A stretch of 61,331 nucleotides of DNA from Pseudomonadota bacterium. GTDB lineage: Bacteria > Pseudomonadota > Gammaproteobacteria > UBA9339. The position numbers and the translations under genes are program-made. The DNA is taken from the NCBI GenBank assembly GCA_021781615.1, contig JAJXWM010000009.1, positions 1 to 61,331 of the forward strand, given 5' to 3'. The notes under the pieces are model-generated. The model was not told the DNA's origin. It saw only the letters and a list, made by a program, of their open reading frames with translations, and searched no databases. This document shows positions 52,257 to 60,741 of this stretch, piece after piece. The first letter of the stretch is position 1; the number at the start of each line of letters is the position of its first letter.

Positions 52257-53531
52257 TTAGGACAGTTTAAAGCTATCATCTTCACCTTCACCTTCACCTT
52301 CACCTTCACTTTCTGACGACGAATAGCCAGCATCTTCATCGCTTTTAGCTGGAGTTGGTGACGCGGCTTTCTCTGATTTACTTGCTTTCTCTGGTTTACT
52401 TTTTTTGGCAGGTGGTGGGTTAAGCTCGGCAAGGTTTGACGAAAATGCCCGTTTTTGTTCCTCTTTTCTAGTGGATAGAGGAAATTTTCCTTCTTCTGGT
52501 GCTAAAGAAACTAAGTATTCCTTTAGCTGCTTTTCAGAAAGCTCGCCTGGCAATTCGGACGGGTAGCCACCTTCCTCCCATCTGGTGAGAAGCCGCTGAA
52601 ATAAACTGGTAGAAAGATATTCAGATAAATGATATTTCTCTCGCCACCCTTTTAATGGAGCTATCTTTGGTTCAAGCGCCTTTTGGTAATAATCTTGGCA
52701 AACACTAATAACTTGTTCTTTTGTAAATTTAGATGGTATTTTCTTAGGCCACCGCAAATTTTCTGCTGAAATATGTTCTAGTTCATCTGCATAGTCTCGA
52801 GTGCTCTTTATTTTTTCATTTACTTCATCAGAACCGGCAAATAGGTTTGGCAGGTTATTAGCGAGCTCATGCGATAGATAAGAACATATTTTTTTTATCT
52901 GATCTGGATCGTCCTTATGACGTTCTAGTAGAGACATTGCTCCATCAAACGCATCATTTTTTTCTACTAAATCCGCAAAAGCGCTCATTGCCTCACTGTA
53001 GTTAGCTATTTCTGCCTTATCTTGCAATATTATAGCATTCGCCAGTCCAGCTACATAAAAGCGTATATCGTTTTCTGATACGATATGACGCCCTGCTAGT
53101 GTCCCGCTCATTTCTACGAAATCTCTACGGTCAGCTTTCTCAGCGAGTGCCCTTATTTCCCATCCTTTAATAACCTTACTGTAGGCTCGAGCTTCTTTAA
53201 TATGGTCACCAACTTTCAAGCTTGATACTTGGACAGATAAACCCTGCTGATCACCTGTTCCTTTCTCCTGACGCCCATCTCGTTGTGCAGTTATTAGCGG
53301 GCCAGGAACACCTGATCTTAATTCGAGGATAGTAAAGTCCAATGCGTTCGTCATTGCTCTGTTTTGTCTTATCACACTCATAACTAGTTCTTCATTTTCA
53401 GTAAATTTCGGTTGTTCAGTTTTACTACGCTTGGGTGATCGTTCTTTTGTTACTAATGTCTCTGCATTTCGTTTTATACCTTTTTTTGTCCAACTTTGAG
53501 CTTTAACAACCTCATGTGCTGGTTCTGCCAT
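52257..53531 (-). CDS. Orphan protein with NLS-like segments and acidic C-terminus, candidate effector
   Basis: The 424-residue soluble protein has no signal peptide. Near the N-terminus KRNAETLVTKERSPKRSK resembles a bipartite nuclear localisation signal. The middle (about 60-370) is helical with no known domain. The C-terminus carries PPPAKKSKPEKASKSEKA, then an acidic serine block ending GEGEGEDDSFKLS, reminiscent of the glutamate-rich C-terminal signals of Dot/Icm effectors. ATG 53531 has GGAGG five bases upstream, and an earlier in-frame ATG (53543) contains that site. Mobile-element scraps flank the gene. The effector role is inferred. Confidence 0.55.
   Translation of the reverse strand: MAEPAHEVVKAQSWTKKGIKRNAETLVTKERSPKRSKTEQPKFTENEELVMSVIRQNRAMTNALDFTILELRSGVPGPLITAQRDGRQEKGTGDQQGLSVQVSSLKVGDHIKEARAYSKVIKGWEIRALAEKADRRDFVEMSGTLAGRHIVSENDIRFYVAGLANAIILQDKAEIANYSEAMSAFADLVEKNDAFDGAMSLLERHKDDPDQIKKICSYLSHELANNLPNLFAGSDEVNEKIKSTRDYADELEHISAENLRWPKKIPSKFTKEQVISVCQDYYQKALEPKIAPLKGWREKYHLSEYLSTSLFQRLLTRWEEGGYPSELPGELSEKQLKEYLVSLAPEEGKFPLSTRKEEQKRAFSSNLAELNPPPAKKSKPEKASKSEKAASPTPAKSDEDAGYSSSESEGEGEGEGEDDSFKLS
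52280..52309. repeat. Five tandem copies of a 6-bp unit in a coding region
   Basis: CTTCAC is repeated five times, encoding the Gly-Glu run of the acidic C-terminus on the minus strand. Slippage would change length by two residues without a frameshift. Confidence 0.85.
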
Positions 53532-54173
53532 AAATTCCTCCATTTATTTATATGTAAAACAGTTGTTAGAGAAAAGATAAACTGATTTGGGGATATATCA
53601 ACGAAATAACTCGGTGGTTGTTCTTTGCTAGCTAGAGTTTTTATCATATTGCTATCATCCTTAATAGCTTACTTTACAAACTACTTGATTGATAATTTAA
53701 GTTTTAAGTATACTACAAACTATCGTTTAAAATAGTAAATGAAATACAACAAAAAGTAAAGAGCTTGTGACGACCGCTCTTTAACAAATGCTAAAAATAT
53801 CTCTACATCAGCCGACCATTCTCCATATATTGCCGCCTCTATGCCGTCAGTACTGATTGCCCCTATCATTGTATTTGGGGTATGGACAAGCACACTTTAT
53901 ACGCTCCCCGTCTAAAGCCTAATTTATAAATAACGCGAAACATTATACTTGTTCCAATTTTTTTATTAATGCCTTTTTCCAAGAAAAAATCGTGATTAAT
54001 TATCTTGCACATTACTTATAATTTTCATAGTAAAATAATATCAATTTGTAAGCATTATGGTCCTATCGTTATAAATAGACTAAGGCATCACTGCAGATAT
54101 TGGTTCATAATGGTAAGAAATCCTACAAGTACTTTTGATGACTGCCAAGATTTAGCTTATGAGTGGAGATAAT
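53532..54173. other. Divergent intergenic region with an IS630 scrap
   Basis: The region separates the NLS-like protein gene and the LRR gene. It is AT-rich, contains the transposase remnant listed at 53720-53896, and otherwise shows no gene, tandem TTAA-N7-TTAA box or strong hairpin. Confidence 0.4.
53720..53896 (-). pseudogene. IS630-type transposase fragment
   Basis: A minus-strand open stretch of 58 codons reads HTPNTMIGAISTDGIEAAIY and then GEWSADVEIFLAFVKERSS. This matches the DDE_3 core of IS630-family transposases ('xxIGAISxDGIxAxxxxEGxxNxExFxxFVxxxL'). Neither end of the gene remains. Confidence 0.6.
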
Positions 54174-55391
54174 ATGAAAAAACTTTTTAGTATTATTACC
54201 ATGATAACGTTATTGGTGTTTGCTTATAACGCATCGATACATGCAAATAATTTTACTATTGACAATATTACTAAGGATGGGAGGGAAATCACAAAGATTA
54301 GCCTTATAAATTTACATTACTTAGCTACTAGAGCAGTTACTAATGCAGATATAAATGAATATATCGAAGAGATCATTATACGTAGAGGCGAAATAAATTC
54401 CCCCGAAATTTGGTTAAAACTTGATAATGTAAATTTAAACGATAATTTGTTTAACGCATTGTTAACTGGATTGCAGGCACTTGATTTATCTATAGTAGGC
54501 TTGGAGCTGGAATTTCATATTGACGATCCAGTGGTTTTGGCTATTGCTGACTTTTTAACTAAGTCGAGGTTAAAATATTTAGAATTAAAATATGGTAGTT
54601 TTACTGAAGTAGGAGTTGTCGCGTTAGCAGGCGCATTAATGAATAATAATAGCTTAAAAGCTTTATCCATTGACTTGAGAAATTTTGAAGACCTGGGTAT
54701 TAGTGCGCTTATTTATGCTTTACAAACTAATCGGACTTTAAATACATTAGCACTTACCGGCGACGTTAGTTTGCAAGCTTTACTAGAAATATATGCTACT
54801 CGTGCAGCGAGAAATATAACATTGTTAAAGATAAATATTAATAAATATGCACTTCATATACCTCAAGAAATCTTGGATAAAATTGCCAAGATCAACCATG
54901 TTTTTTATAAGAGAAATATGTTGATAGCAACCATTAGGCCGTATTTCAGGCGAGCACGAACAAATACTTTTTTGCAATTAACACTGCTAAATAGAAGAAT
55001 TGCAATGAAACAAGCAAGGAATACTCCTGTTCCACTTATTAACCAACTAAATGAACACTTGATTAGAGAAATAGCACAACAACACCAAAATGACTTAGAT
55101 GATTTTGACACGTATTATAGAATGGTTATGATTCTTTTACACGGGACAGGAGAACAAAGGGTTTCAATCATTCACAACTTGGATAACACTGCTCAACTTA
55201 TGGCGAGAACTATTATTCAATACCAAGAAGAAATCAATACTAATTTGCGAGAACTTGGAGCTCTCAATAGGTTTTTTAGGTTAGAGCCGGATAATAATGG
55301 TACCCTACAATTAATAGAGGTTAACCCCAATCAACCGGCGGCGGCTATTAATTACTTTGAATTTCTTTCTGGCTACTGCGGTATGACTTAA
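54174..55391 (+). CDS. Secreted leucine-rich-repeat protein, candidate effector
   Basis: Starting at ATG 54174 (GGAG six bases upstream), the 405-residue protein has a Sec signal peptide (MKKLFSIITMITLLVFAYNA). It then has ribonuclease-inhibitor-type LRRs: LKYLELKYGSFTEVGVVALA, then GALMNNNSLKALSIDL and ISALIYALQTNRTLNTLALT (about 135-215). The C-terminal half is helical with no known domain. LRRs of this type mediate protein binding and are frequent in host-associated bacteria. The signal peptide suggests Sec plus type II secretion or a periplasmic role rather than direct type IV export. It lies between two IS scraps. Confidence 0.65.
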   Translation: MKKLFSIITMITLLVFAYNASIHANNFTIDNITKDGREITKISLINLHYLATRAVTNADINEYIEEIIIRRGEINSPEIWLKLDNVNLNDNLFNALLTGLQALDLSIVGLELEFHIDDPVVLAIADFLTKSRLKYLELKYGSFTEVGVVALAGALMNNNSLKALSIDLRNFEDLGISALIYALQTNRTLNTLALTGDVSLQALLEIYATRAARNITLLKININKYALHIPQEILDKIAKINHVFYKRNMLIATIRPYFRRARTNTFLQLTLLNRRIAMKQARNTPVPLINQLNEHLIREIAQQHQNDLDDFDTYYRMVMILLHGTGEQRVSIIHNLDNTAQLMARTIIQYQEEINTNLRELGALNRFFRLEPDNNGTLQLIEVNPNQPAAAINYFEFLSGYCGMT

Positions 55392-55410
55392 GAACACCAA
55401 TTATGGATTG

Positions 55411-55540
55411 TATACTCCTGCCTTGCGTACCTGAGTGTCTCTCTTTTTATCTACAGCGCGATACAAGAAGCCCCCATTTATCTTTGTTTTTTACGTATGT
55501 TTCATCCGTGCACCAACTTATTTGAAAACCGCAGGGCTGG
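55411..55540 (-). pseudogene. IS6/IS26-type transposase fragment, frameshifted
   Basis: On the minus strand the sequence reads CGFQISWCTDETYVKNKDKW and GLL, then shifts by one frame to LYRAVDKKRDTQVRKAGVY. This matches the IS6-family core 'WRxDETYIKVKGKWxYLYRAVDKxGxT'. The frameshift and missing ends show it is dead. Confidence 0.65.
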
Positions 55541-55553
55541 GTGCCGAGCTTGG

Positions 55554-55928
55554 TTAATTACAAAAAGCAGTACATACTCGTTGGGGTGTTACCGTGCCGC
55601 CACAGCTTTGGTAGCATTCATTAAATCTGTAGGTGCAGTGGTCGCTGCGTGAGCTATAACAGCTGCTGTGGTAACAATCTTTTTCCCCTCTGTTTTTGCA
55701 TAGTTGATAAGCAAATTCAGCTTGTTGCCTGCAGTTTTGGTCTTTTAATTCTTCTAATTGTTCACAGTTACCTTGTGCTGACGTGCAGTTAGAAATACAC
55801 ATCATTCCCTGGGAGGATCGTGGTGGTAAATAGGAATAGCTCGTGCTATAAATCGGACCACAAGCAGTTAAGAGGTTGGGAATTAAAATAATAAATAATA
55901 ATTTAAAAAAGTTTTTTTGAGTTGGCAT
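55554..55928 (-). CDS. Cysteine-rich lipoprotein of unknown function
   Basis: The 124-residue precursor has a lipoprotein signal (KLLFIILIPNLLTACG, lipobox LTAC). The mature region has a Ser/Tyr/Pro linker, then a block with more than a dozen cysteines spaced as C-x3-C-x(3-6) (for example MMCISNCTSAQGNCEQL and DCYHSSCYSSRSDHCTYRF), probably several disulfides. It would be anchored in the outer membrane. No family is recognised. It is not obviously in an operon with the symporter 28 bases upstream, though it is co-directional with it. Confidence 0.7.
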   Translation of the reverse strand: MPTQKNFFKLLFIILIPNLLTACGPIYSTSYSYLPPRSSQGMMCISNCTSAQGNCEQLEELKDQNCRQQAEFAYQLCKNRGEKDCYHSSCYSSRSDHCTYRFNECYQSCGGTVTPQRVCTAFCN

Positions 55929-55956
55929 GTTTTTACCTGTTTTTTTAATTTTGTAT

Positions 55957-57168
55957 TTATAGGTTATATTTTTTTGTATCTAAACTATTATCAACTTTAT
56001 CGACAATAATGGTTACTGCGCAGTCGCCGGTTACATTGATTACGGTTCTGAACATATCTAAAAAGCGATCAATACCCATAATAAAGGGGATGCCATCGAT
56101 AGGTAATCCTATAGAAGCAAGTACCATGCTTAGCATGATCACTGCCCCACTAGGATAGCCGGCGGCTCCTATTGAGCCAAGGGTAGAAGTAATAATAAGA
56201 ATTATATATTGGTTGTAGGTTAAGCTTATTCCCGCTGTTTGCGCAAAAAAAAGTGCGCAAGCTGCAATATAAATCGCTGATCCGGTCATATTGATTGCAG
56301 CTCCCAGCGGTAAGATAAATCCTGCTACTCGGTTTGATACGCCCAATTTTTCCTGAAGATCAGTGATTGCAGTCATAATGGTTGCTTTACTGCTTGAGGT
56401 AGCAAATGCCACTGACTGAATATTGAAAGTTTTTTTGTAAAATTTCAGCGGGTTTAAACCAAAGAACAACAACATTATTCCGAATAGAATATATTGTAAT
56501 CCAAATGCTCCAAGAATAACTGCCATTAATTTACCTAGGCTTAGCACTAAAGTAAAACCATGCTCGCCCACAATCCACATCATAATTGCAAAGGCGCCAT
56601 AAGGGGTGATTTTAATTACTAGCTCTACCATTTTAAAAATTACGCTCGTGATCGAAATAATTGTTTTTTTGGCATCATTAGCTTTTTCACCAACTAATAT
56701 TAATGCTAGCCCTAAAATGAAGGCAAAAACCACAATCTGTAAAGTGTTGCCGCCAGCCATGGCAGCCACTGGATTTGAAGGGAACATATCGACAATAATT
56801 TTTTCCAGGGTGGTTGGAGAGGTAAGGATATTTGTTGCGTCTTGAGCATGATTGCTTATTAAATTAACTCCAACCCCTGGTTCGAAGTACCAAGCGATGG
56901 CAATACCAATAGTTACCGCGAGAATAGTAGCAATGGCATACATTAAGGAGGCTTTTATCCCGATTCGTCCTAAAGTATGGATATCGCTAATATTGGTCAT
57001 GCCGTATAAAATCGCGAAAAATACGGTGGGCACGACAATCATCTTTACTAGATTCATGTAGATGGTGGCGATGGGTTTGGCAATGAAGTAGTGCTCAGGG
57101 AATAGGTAGCCACCCAACATCCCGAGGATCATCCCAATTAAAACTTTTTGCCATAAATTTAGTTTCAT
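55957..57168 (-). CDS. Dicarboxylate/amino acid:cation symporter (DAACS family)
   Basis: The 403-residue GltP/DctA-type transporter takes up glutamate, aspartate or C4-dicarboxylates with H+ or Na+. Diagnostic elements are FATSSSKATIMTAITDLQEKL (the serine-rich HP1 loop), GAAINMTGSAIYIAACALFFAQ (the NMTGS motif in TM7), GSIGAAGYPSGAVIMLSMVL (HP2) and GIDRFLDMFRTVINVTGDC in TM8. About eight helices and two hairpins fit the fold. Substrate cannot be fixed from sequence alone. Confidence 0.92.
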   Translation of the reverse strand: MKLNLWQKVLIGMILGMLGGYLFPEHYFIAKPIATIYMNLVKMIVVPTVFFAILYGMTNISDIHTLGRIGIKASLMYAIATILAVTIGIAIAWYFEPGVGVNLISNHAQDATNILTSPTTLEKIIVDMFPSNPVAAMAGGNTLQIVVFAFILGLALILVGEKANDAKKTIISITSVIFKMVELVIKITPYGAFAIMMWIVGEHGFTLVLSLGKLMAVILGAFGLQYILFGIMLLFFGLNPLKFYKKTFNIQSVAFATSSSKATIMTAITDLQEKLGVSNRVAGFILPLGAAINMTGSAIYIAACALFFAQTAGISLTYNQYIILIITSTLGSIGAAGYPSGAVIMLSMVLASIGLPIDGIPFIMGIDRFLDMFRTVINVTGDCAVTIIVDKVDNSLDTKKYNL

Positions 57169-57391
57169 GTATTTAGACTTCTTTTAAAACCAAGTGTTTT
57201 GGTATAATACAAGGCACACGTGAAGCGAGCAAGCGGAGTTTACTTTTTTTAGGTAACTGAGCCGTGAGCGAGCATGCAACGTAGTAGTATGCCAAAATAC
57301 GCAGATTTTGAAAGAAGTCTATATTGTCTGGTAACATAAATTTTTTATAAAGCAATAAAAGTTATCCATAGCCATAACCTAAATTACGGAT

Positions 57392-57397
57392 TATAAT
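57392..57397 (+). promoter_or_regulatory. Consensus -10 next to the mvaS start
   Basis: TATAAT lies eight bases before ATG 57405, and no Shine-Dalgarno is visible between them. Initiation at the usual distance would give a leaderless or nearly leaderless mvaS transcript. No good -35 is seen. Upstream, 57169-57391 holds no gene. Confidence 0.45.
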
Positions 57398-57404
57398 CAG
57401 TTTT

Positions 57405-58586
57405 ATGAATTTTGGAATTGACGCAATAAATTTTTATACCCCAGGGTATTTTTTAGACCTTAAAACCTTTGCCAAAGCGCGTGGTCAGGAGGTGTCTAAG
57501 TTTTACGATGATCTTGGCCAGAAAAAAATGTCAATTACTCCACCCAATGAAGATGTGGTGACATTGGCTGCTAATGCTGTTTGGCAGCTTTTAGCAGGGA
57601 AAACCGAGCAAGATATTTCTAATATTGAAATGGTTTTATTTGCTACCGAATCGGGTAACGATATTTCTAAGGCTGCAGCAACTTATATTCATAGATTATT
57701 TAATTTGTCTAAGCGTTGTCGGGTTATCGAATTAAAACAAGCTTGTTATAGTGCGACTTGCGGTTTGCAGCTGGGATTGGCGTGGTTACGACAAAATACC
57801 GATAAGAAAGTTTTATTGATCGGTGCTGATATTGCTCATTACGAATTTGGTTCGGTGGCGGAATCTTCGCAGGGGAGTGGAGCGGTAGCAATGCTGCTTA
57901 GCGCTAATCCTCATCTTCTTGTAATTGAACCGGAAGCTGGTTTTTGTACTAGAGAAGCAATGGATTTTTGGCGTCCTAATTATTTAGACTGTGCTTTAGT
58001 TGATGGTCGTTTATCTTGTGATGTTTATCTACGCCTTGCTGAAGAAACTTGGCATCAATACGCTAATATTACCGGCCGTAAATTTACTGATCATGACCGT
58101 TTTTGCTATCATGTTCCTTTAGCAAAGTTGGTAGAAAAGGCGCATAAAAAGCTGGCAAGAATAAATGGACTTGGAAATTTAACCTCGGAACAGTATGAAT
58201 ATCAAATCGGCAACTCTTTGATTTATAACCAAGAAGTTGGTAATTGTTATACGGCTTCCCTGTATTTAAGTGTTATTTCTTTGCTTGAGAACGCATCCGA
58301 AGATCTTTCTGATAAGCTTATTGGTTTATATAGTTACGGTTCTGGTAGTGTTGGAGAATTTTTTGCTGCGCGAGTGGTTGCTGGTTATAAAAATTGGTTA
58401 CAACAAAAAGCTCATCAAGAAATGTTAAATGCACGGCAAGAATTAACTTTTGCTGAATATGAAAGTTTTTATAGTTTTAAAATTCCTACGGATGGTAGTT
58501 TATTTGAATTGCCAAGGTGGCGAGTAGGTAAATTTCGGATAAAAGCTTTTGATAAGCATCAACGGATTTATGAAAAAGTGGAGTAG
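57405..58586 (+). CDS. mvaS: Hydroxymethylglutaryl-CoA synthase
   Basis: This enzyme condenses acetyl-CoA and acetoacetyl-CoA to HMG-CoA, the first committed step of the mevalonate route to isoprenoids. The 393-residue thiolase-fold protein has the catalytic Glu82 in ATESGNDISKA, nucleophile Cys114 in ELKQACYSATCGLQLGL and His236 in RFCYHVPLAKL, as in bacterial MvaS. It starts a three-gene run with the two GHMP kinases. HMG-CoA reductase, the decarboxylase and IPP isomerase are not in the window. Bacterial mevalonate genes in gammaproteobacteria are a hallmark of Coxiella/Legionella-type lineages. Confidence 0.93.
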   Translation: MNFGIDAINFYTPGYFLDLKTFAKARGQEVSKFYDDLGQKKMSITPPNEDVVTLAANAVWQLLAGKTEQDISNIEMVLFATESGNDISKAAATYIHRLFNLSKRCRVIELKQACYSATCGLQLGLAWLRQNTDKKVLLIGADIAHYEFGSVAESSQGSGAVAMLLSANPHLLVIEPEAGFCTREAMDFWRPNYLDCALVDGRLSCDVYLRLAEETWHQYANITGRKFTDHDRFCYHVPLAKLVEKAHKKLARINGLGNLTSEQYEYQIGNSLIYNQEVGNCYTASLYLSVISLLENASEDLSDKLIGLYSYGSGSVGEFFAARVVAGYKNWLQQKAHQEMLNARQELTFAEYESFYSFKIPTDGSLFELPRWRVGKFRIKAFDKHQRIYEKVE

Positions 58587-58592
58587 AAAAAG

Positions 58593-59612
58593 GTGCAAAG
58601 TTATGCAGTTACTGCGCGAGCTCCTGGCAAGATAATTCTATCTGGTGAGCATGCTGTTGTTTATGGTAGGCCGGCTATAGCTTTAGCTATTGATCGTTAT
58701 GCTACGACTACCATCACGCCCCAGTCGGGATATGGTATTTGGTTTGAATTTTTAAACGATGAGCTTAAGCATGTGGCAACGATGGAGGAACTACAAGATT
58801 TAAAAACCCAAATTTCTAAGCGTTATCGAAAATTTACGGTTGGTAAATGTCAAATTAGAGATGTTATTCGTAATCCTCTCGAGTTAATTCAATATACTTT
58901 TATTTATTTAGTAGAGCATTTGTCGTTGGCAACCAAGGGCGGACTTAAGATTCAGATCGAGCTCACTTTGCCGATAGGTTGTGGGATGGGGGCGTCAGCG
59001 TCGGTTATTTTAAGTGTGATGCATGCTTTAATAAACTATTGTGGGCAAACCCTTACCGTGGATAAATATTTATATTTTGGTAGAGAGATTGAGAATTTAC
59101 AACATGGGCGCTCGAGTGGGTTAGATTTATTTTTATCACTTCATGGGGGTTGTTATTTTTTTAATGCGGGGAATGCCAACAAACGTAGTTTGCCAAACCT
59201 TCCTTTTGTTTTGGTTAATACTGGTAAAGCAGAAACTTCTACGGGGGAGTGTGTAGAGAGTGTCGCTAAGCATCTACAAGATGGTGTGCTTGCTGATGAG
59301 TTTTCAAATACAGCTTTAGCCTTTGATCTTGCTTTACGACAACATAATCTAGCAATGGTTAAAGAGTGTGTGCGGAGAAATCATGAGCTATTGTTAGCTA
59401 TTGAAGTAGTACCAAAAAGGGTGGCAGATTTTATTGCAGCAGTTGAAGTACGTGGTAATGTTGCTAAAGTTAGTGGTGCTGGCGCAATTAGTGGTGATAG
59501 CGCGGGCGTGGTTTTAGTTGTAGGTGAAGCAGAGATTTCAGATCTGGTGGCCGAATATGGTTATACTACTTTATCGGTAAATGGGGAGTCGAGTGGAGTT
59601 TGTCTCATATAA
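58593..59612 (+). CDS. mvaK1: Mevalonate kinase (GHMP family)
   Basis: The kinase phosphorylates mevalonate at C5. The 339-residue protein starts at GTG 58593, six bases after the mvaS stop. GHMP motif 1 is ARAPGKIILSGEHAVVYGRP (about 8-27). Motif 2, the ATP loop, is LPIGCGMGASASVILSVMHA. HGRSSGLDLFLSLHGG holds the catalytic Asp. Motif 3 is VAKVSGAGAISGDSAGVV. The GEHAVVYGxPA start is characteristic of mevalonate kinases. Its 3' end overlaps the next gene by 32 bases. Confidence 0.82.
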   Translation: MQSYAVTARAPGKIILSGEHAVVYGRPAIALAIDRYATTTITPQSGYGIWFEFLNDELKHVATMEELQDLKTQISKRYRKFTVGKCQIRDVIRNPLELIQYTFIYLVEHLSLATKGGLKIQIELTLPIGCGMGASASVILSVMHALINYCGQTLTVDKYLYFGREIENLQHGRSSGLDLFLSLHGGCYFFNAGNANKRSLPNLPFVLVNTGKAETSTGECVESVAKHLQDGVLADEFSNTALAFDLALRQHNLAMVKECVRRNHELLLAIEVVPKRVADFIAAVEVRGNVAKVSGAGAISGDSAGVVLVVGEAEISDLVAEYGYTTLSVNGESSGVCLI

Positions 59613-60645
59613 AATAGCGGTCCCGGGTAGCCTCATGCTTTTTGGTGAGCATGCTGTACTACATAACAAGCAGGCGGTAGTGGCGGCGATCAATCACTAT
59701 ATCAAAGTTAACTTAACCCCTCGTTCCGATAATAAAATTAAAATCTTTTCTTCAATGTTTAAAACCCAGGTAGTAACGTTAGATAAGTTTAAAATTGCTA
59801 AGCCTTATGATTATGTTTTGACCGCAATTAAACAATTTCTTCCTAAAATCAAAAGTGGTTTTACATTAAATATTGATGCTGATTTTCCAAGTAATCTTGG
59901 CTTTGGTTCTTCGGCGGCAGTTACGGTGGCAACCCTGGCAGTTTTAAAGTGGTGGCTTGGTCAAAGAAAATCGAAGCCAATGCAGCTATATAAGCAGGCA
60001 GTTTCGGTGGTGCGTTTAGTGCAAGGTTTTGGTTCTGGAGCTGATGTGGCCGCTAGTGTTTTTGGTGGTGTTATTGCTTATAAGGTGCATCCCTTAACAA
60101 TTAAAAAGGTTGGTAATTTTCTGCCGCTAGTTGTGGTTTATTCAGGGAGCAAAGTTACTACCCCAAAAGTAGTAGCGCAAGTAGAGCGTCGACGTAAAGA
60201 ATTTCCAAAATTATTTGCTCATTTGGATGAGGCAATAGATGGTTCTGCAAAAGCAGCAGTTGTTGCTATAAAAAATAAAGACTGGCGCCGTTTAGGAAAG
60301 ATTATGAATATTCACCAAGGGTTGCATGATGCTTTAGGAGTGAATAATGCCGCGTTAGCCAAACTAATTTTTTCTTTACGCGAATGTCCTAAAATTTATG
60401 GTGCCAAAATTTCTGGTTCTGGTCTTGGTGATTGTGTGATTGGTTTAGGAAGTGTTGGGCGTTCCCCTTTTATTAACCAAATAGATGTTGCAGTTAGTTC
60501 TTCCGGCATATCTTATGCTAGTAGCTGCAATCACGCTAAAGCTCTAGTTGTTGCTAGGCTTCTTAACCAAGGGTTAGGTATTGAACAAACAGCTTCCATT
60601 ACCGGGTTATCTACACAGGAAATAGAAAAAATAAAAATGAATTAA
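59581..60645 (+). CDS. mvaK2: GHMP kinase, likely phosphomevalonate kinase, with a C-terminal HTH-like tail
   Basis: The 354-residue protein has motif 1 VPGSLMLFGEHAVLHNKQAV, motif 2 PSNLGFGSSAAVTVATLAVL, then QGFGSGADVAASVFGGVIAY and motif 3 GAKISGSGLGDCVIGL. The last two resemble phosphomevalonate kinases ('SGxDxAAxxxGG', 'SGxGxGDCxI'), although GEHAV is kept. The final 40 residues (HAKALVVARLLNQGLGIEQT and ASITGLSTQEIEKIK) look like the small helical tail found in Rpn/PD-(D/E)XK transposase-like proteins, which is odd for a GHMP kinase. Phosphomevalonate kinase is the best call, a second mevalonate kinase the alternative. Confidence 0.68.
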   Translation: MGSRVEFVSYKIAVPGSLMLFGEHAVLHNKQAVVAAINHYIKVNLTPRSDNKIKIFSSMFKTQVVTLDKFKIAKPYDYVLTAIKQFLPKIKSGFTLNIDADFPSNLGFGSSAAVTVATLAVLKWWLGQRKSKPMQLYKQAVSVVRLVQGFGSGADVAASVFGGVIAYKVHPLTIKKVGNFLPLVVVYSGSKVTTPKVVAQVERRRKEFPKLFAHLDEAIDGSAKAAVVAIKNKDWRRLGKIMNIHQGLHDALGVNNAALAKLIFSLRECPKIYGAKISGSGLGDCVIGLGSVGRSPFINQIDVAVSSSGISYASSCNHAKALVVARLLNQGLGIEQTASITGLSTQEIEKIKMN

Positions 60646-60741
60646 GGTGTTAGATCCTTAAGCCATCTTTGACGAAAAAAGGAAAGTCTGTATTGGTAAT
60701 TACTGATATGTTAAAACACTATATCAATTTAAGTAATTTGA

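Noticed and set aside
52187-52432. 81-codon lysine-rich frame opposite in phase to the acidic-tailed protein
   Set aside because: It exists only because the CTTCAC hexamer array is open in more than one frame. It also runs through the terminator palindrome.
53544-53780. Possible TTAA box upstream of the NLS-like protein gene
   Set aside because: The TTAA pairs near 53698-53710 are 7 bp apart rather than 11, so they do not fit the box.
58593-59612. Calling this kinase diphosphomevalonate decarboxylase
   Set aside because: The GEHAVVYGRPA and GASAS motifs fit mevalonate kinase. The decarboxylase signatures are absent.
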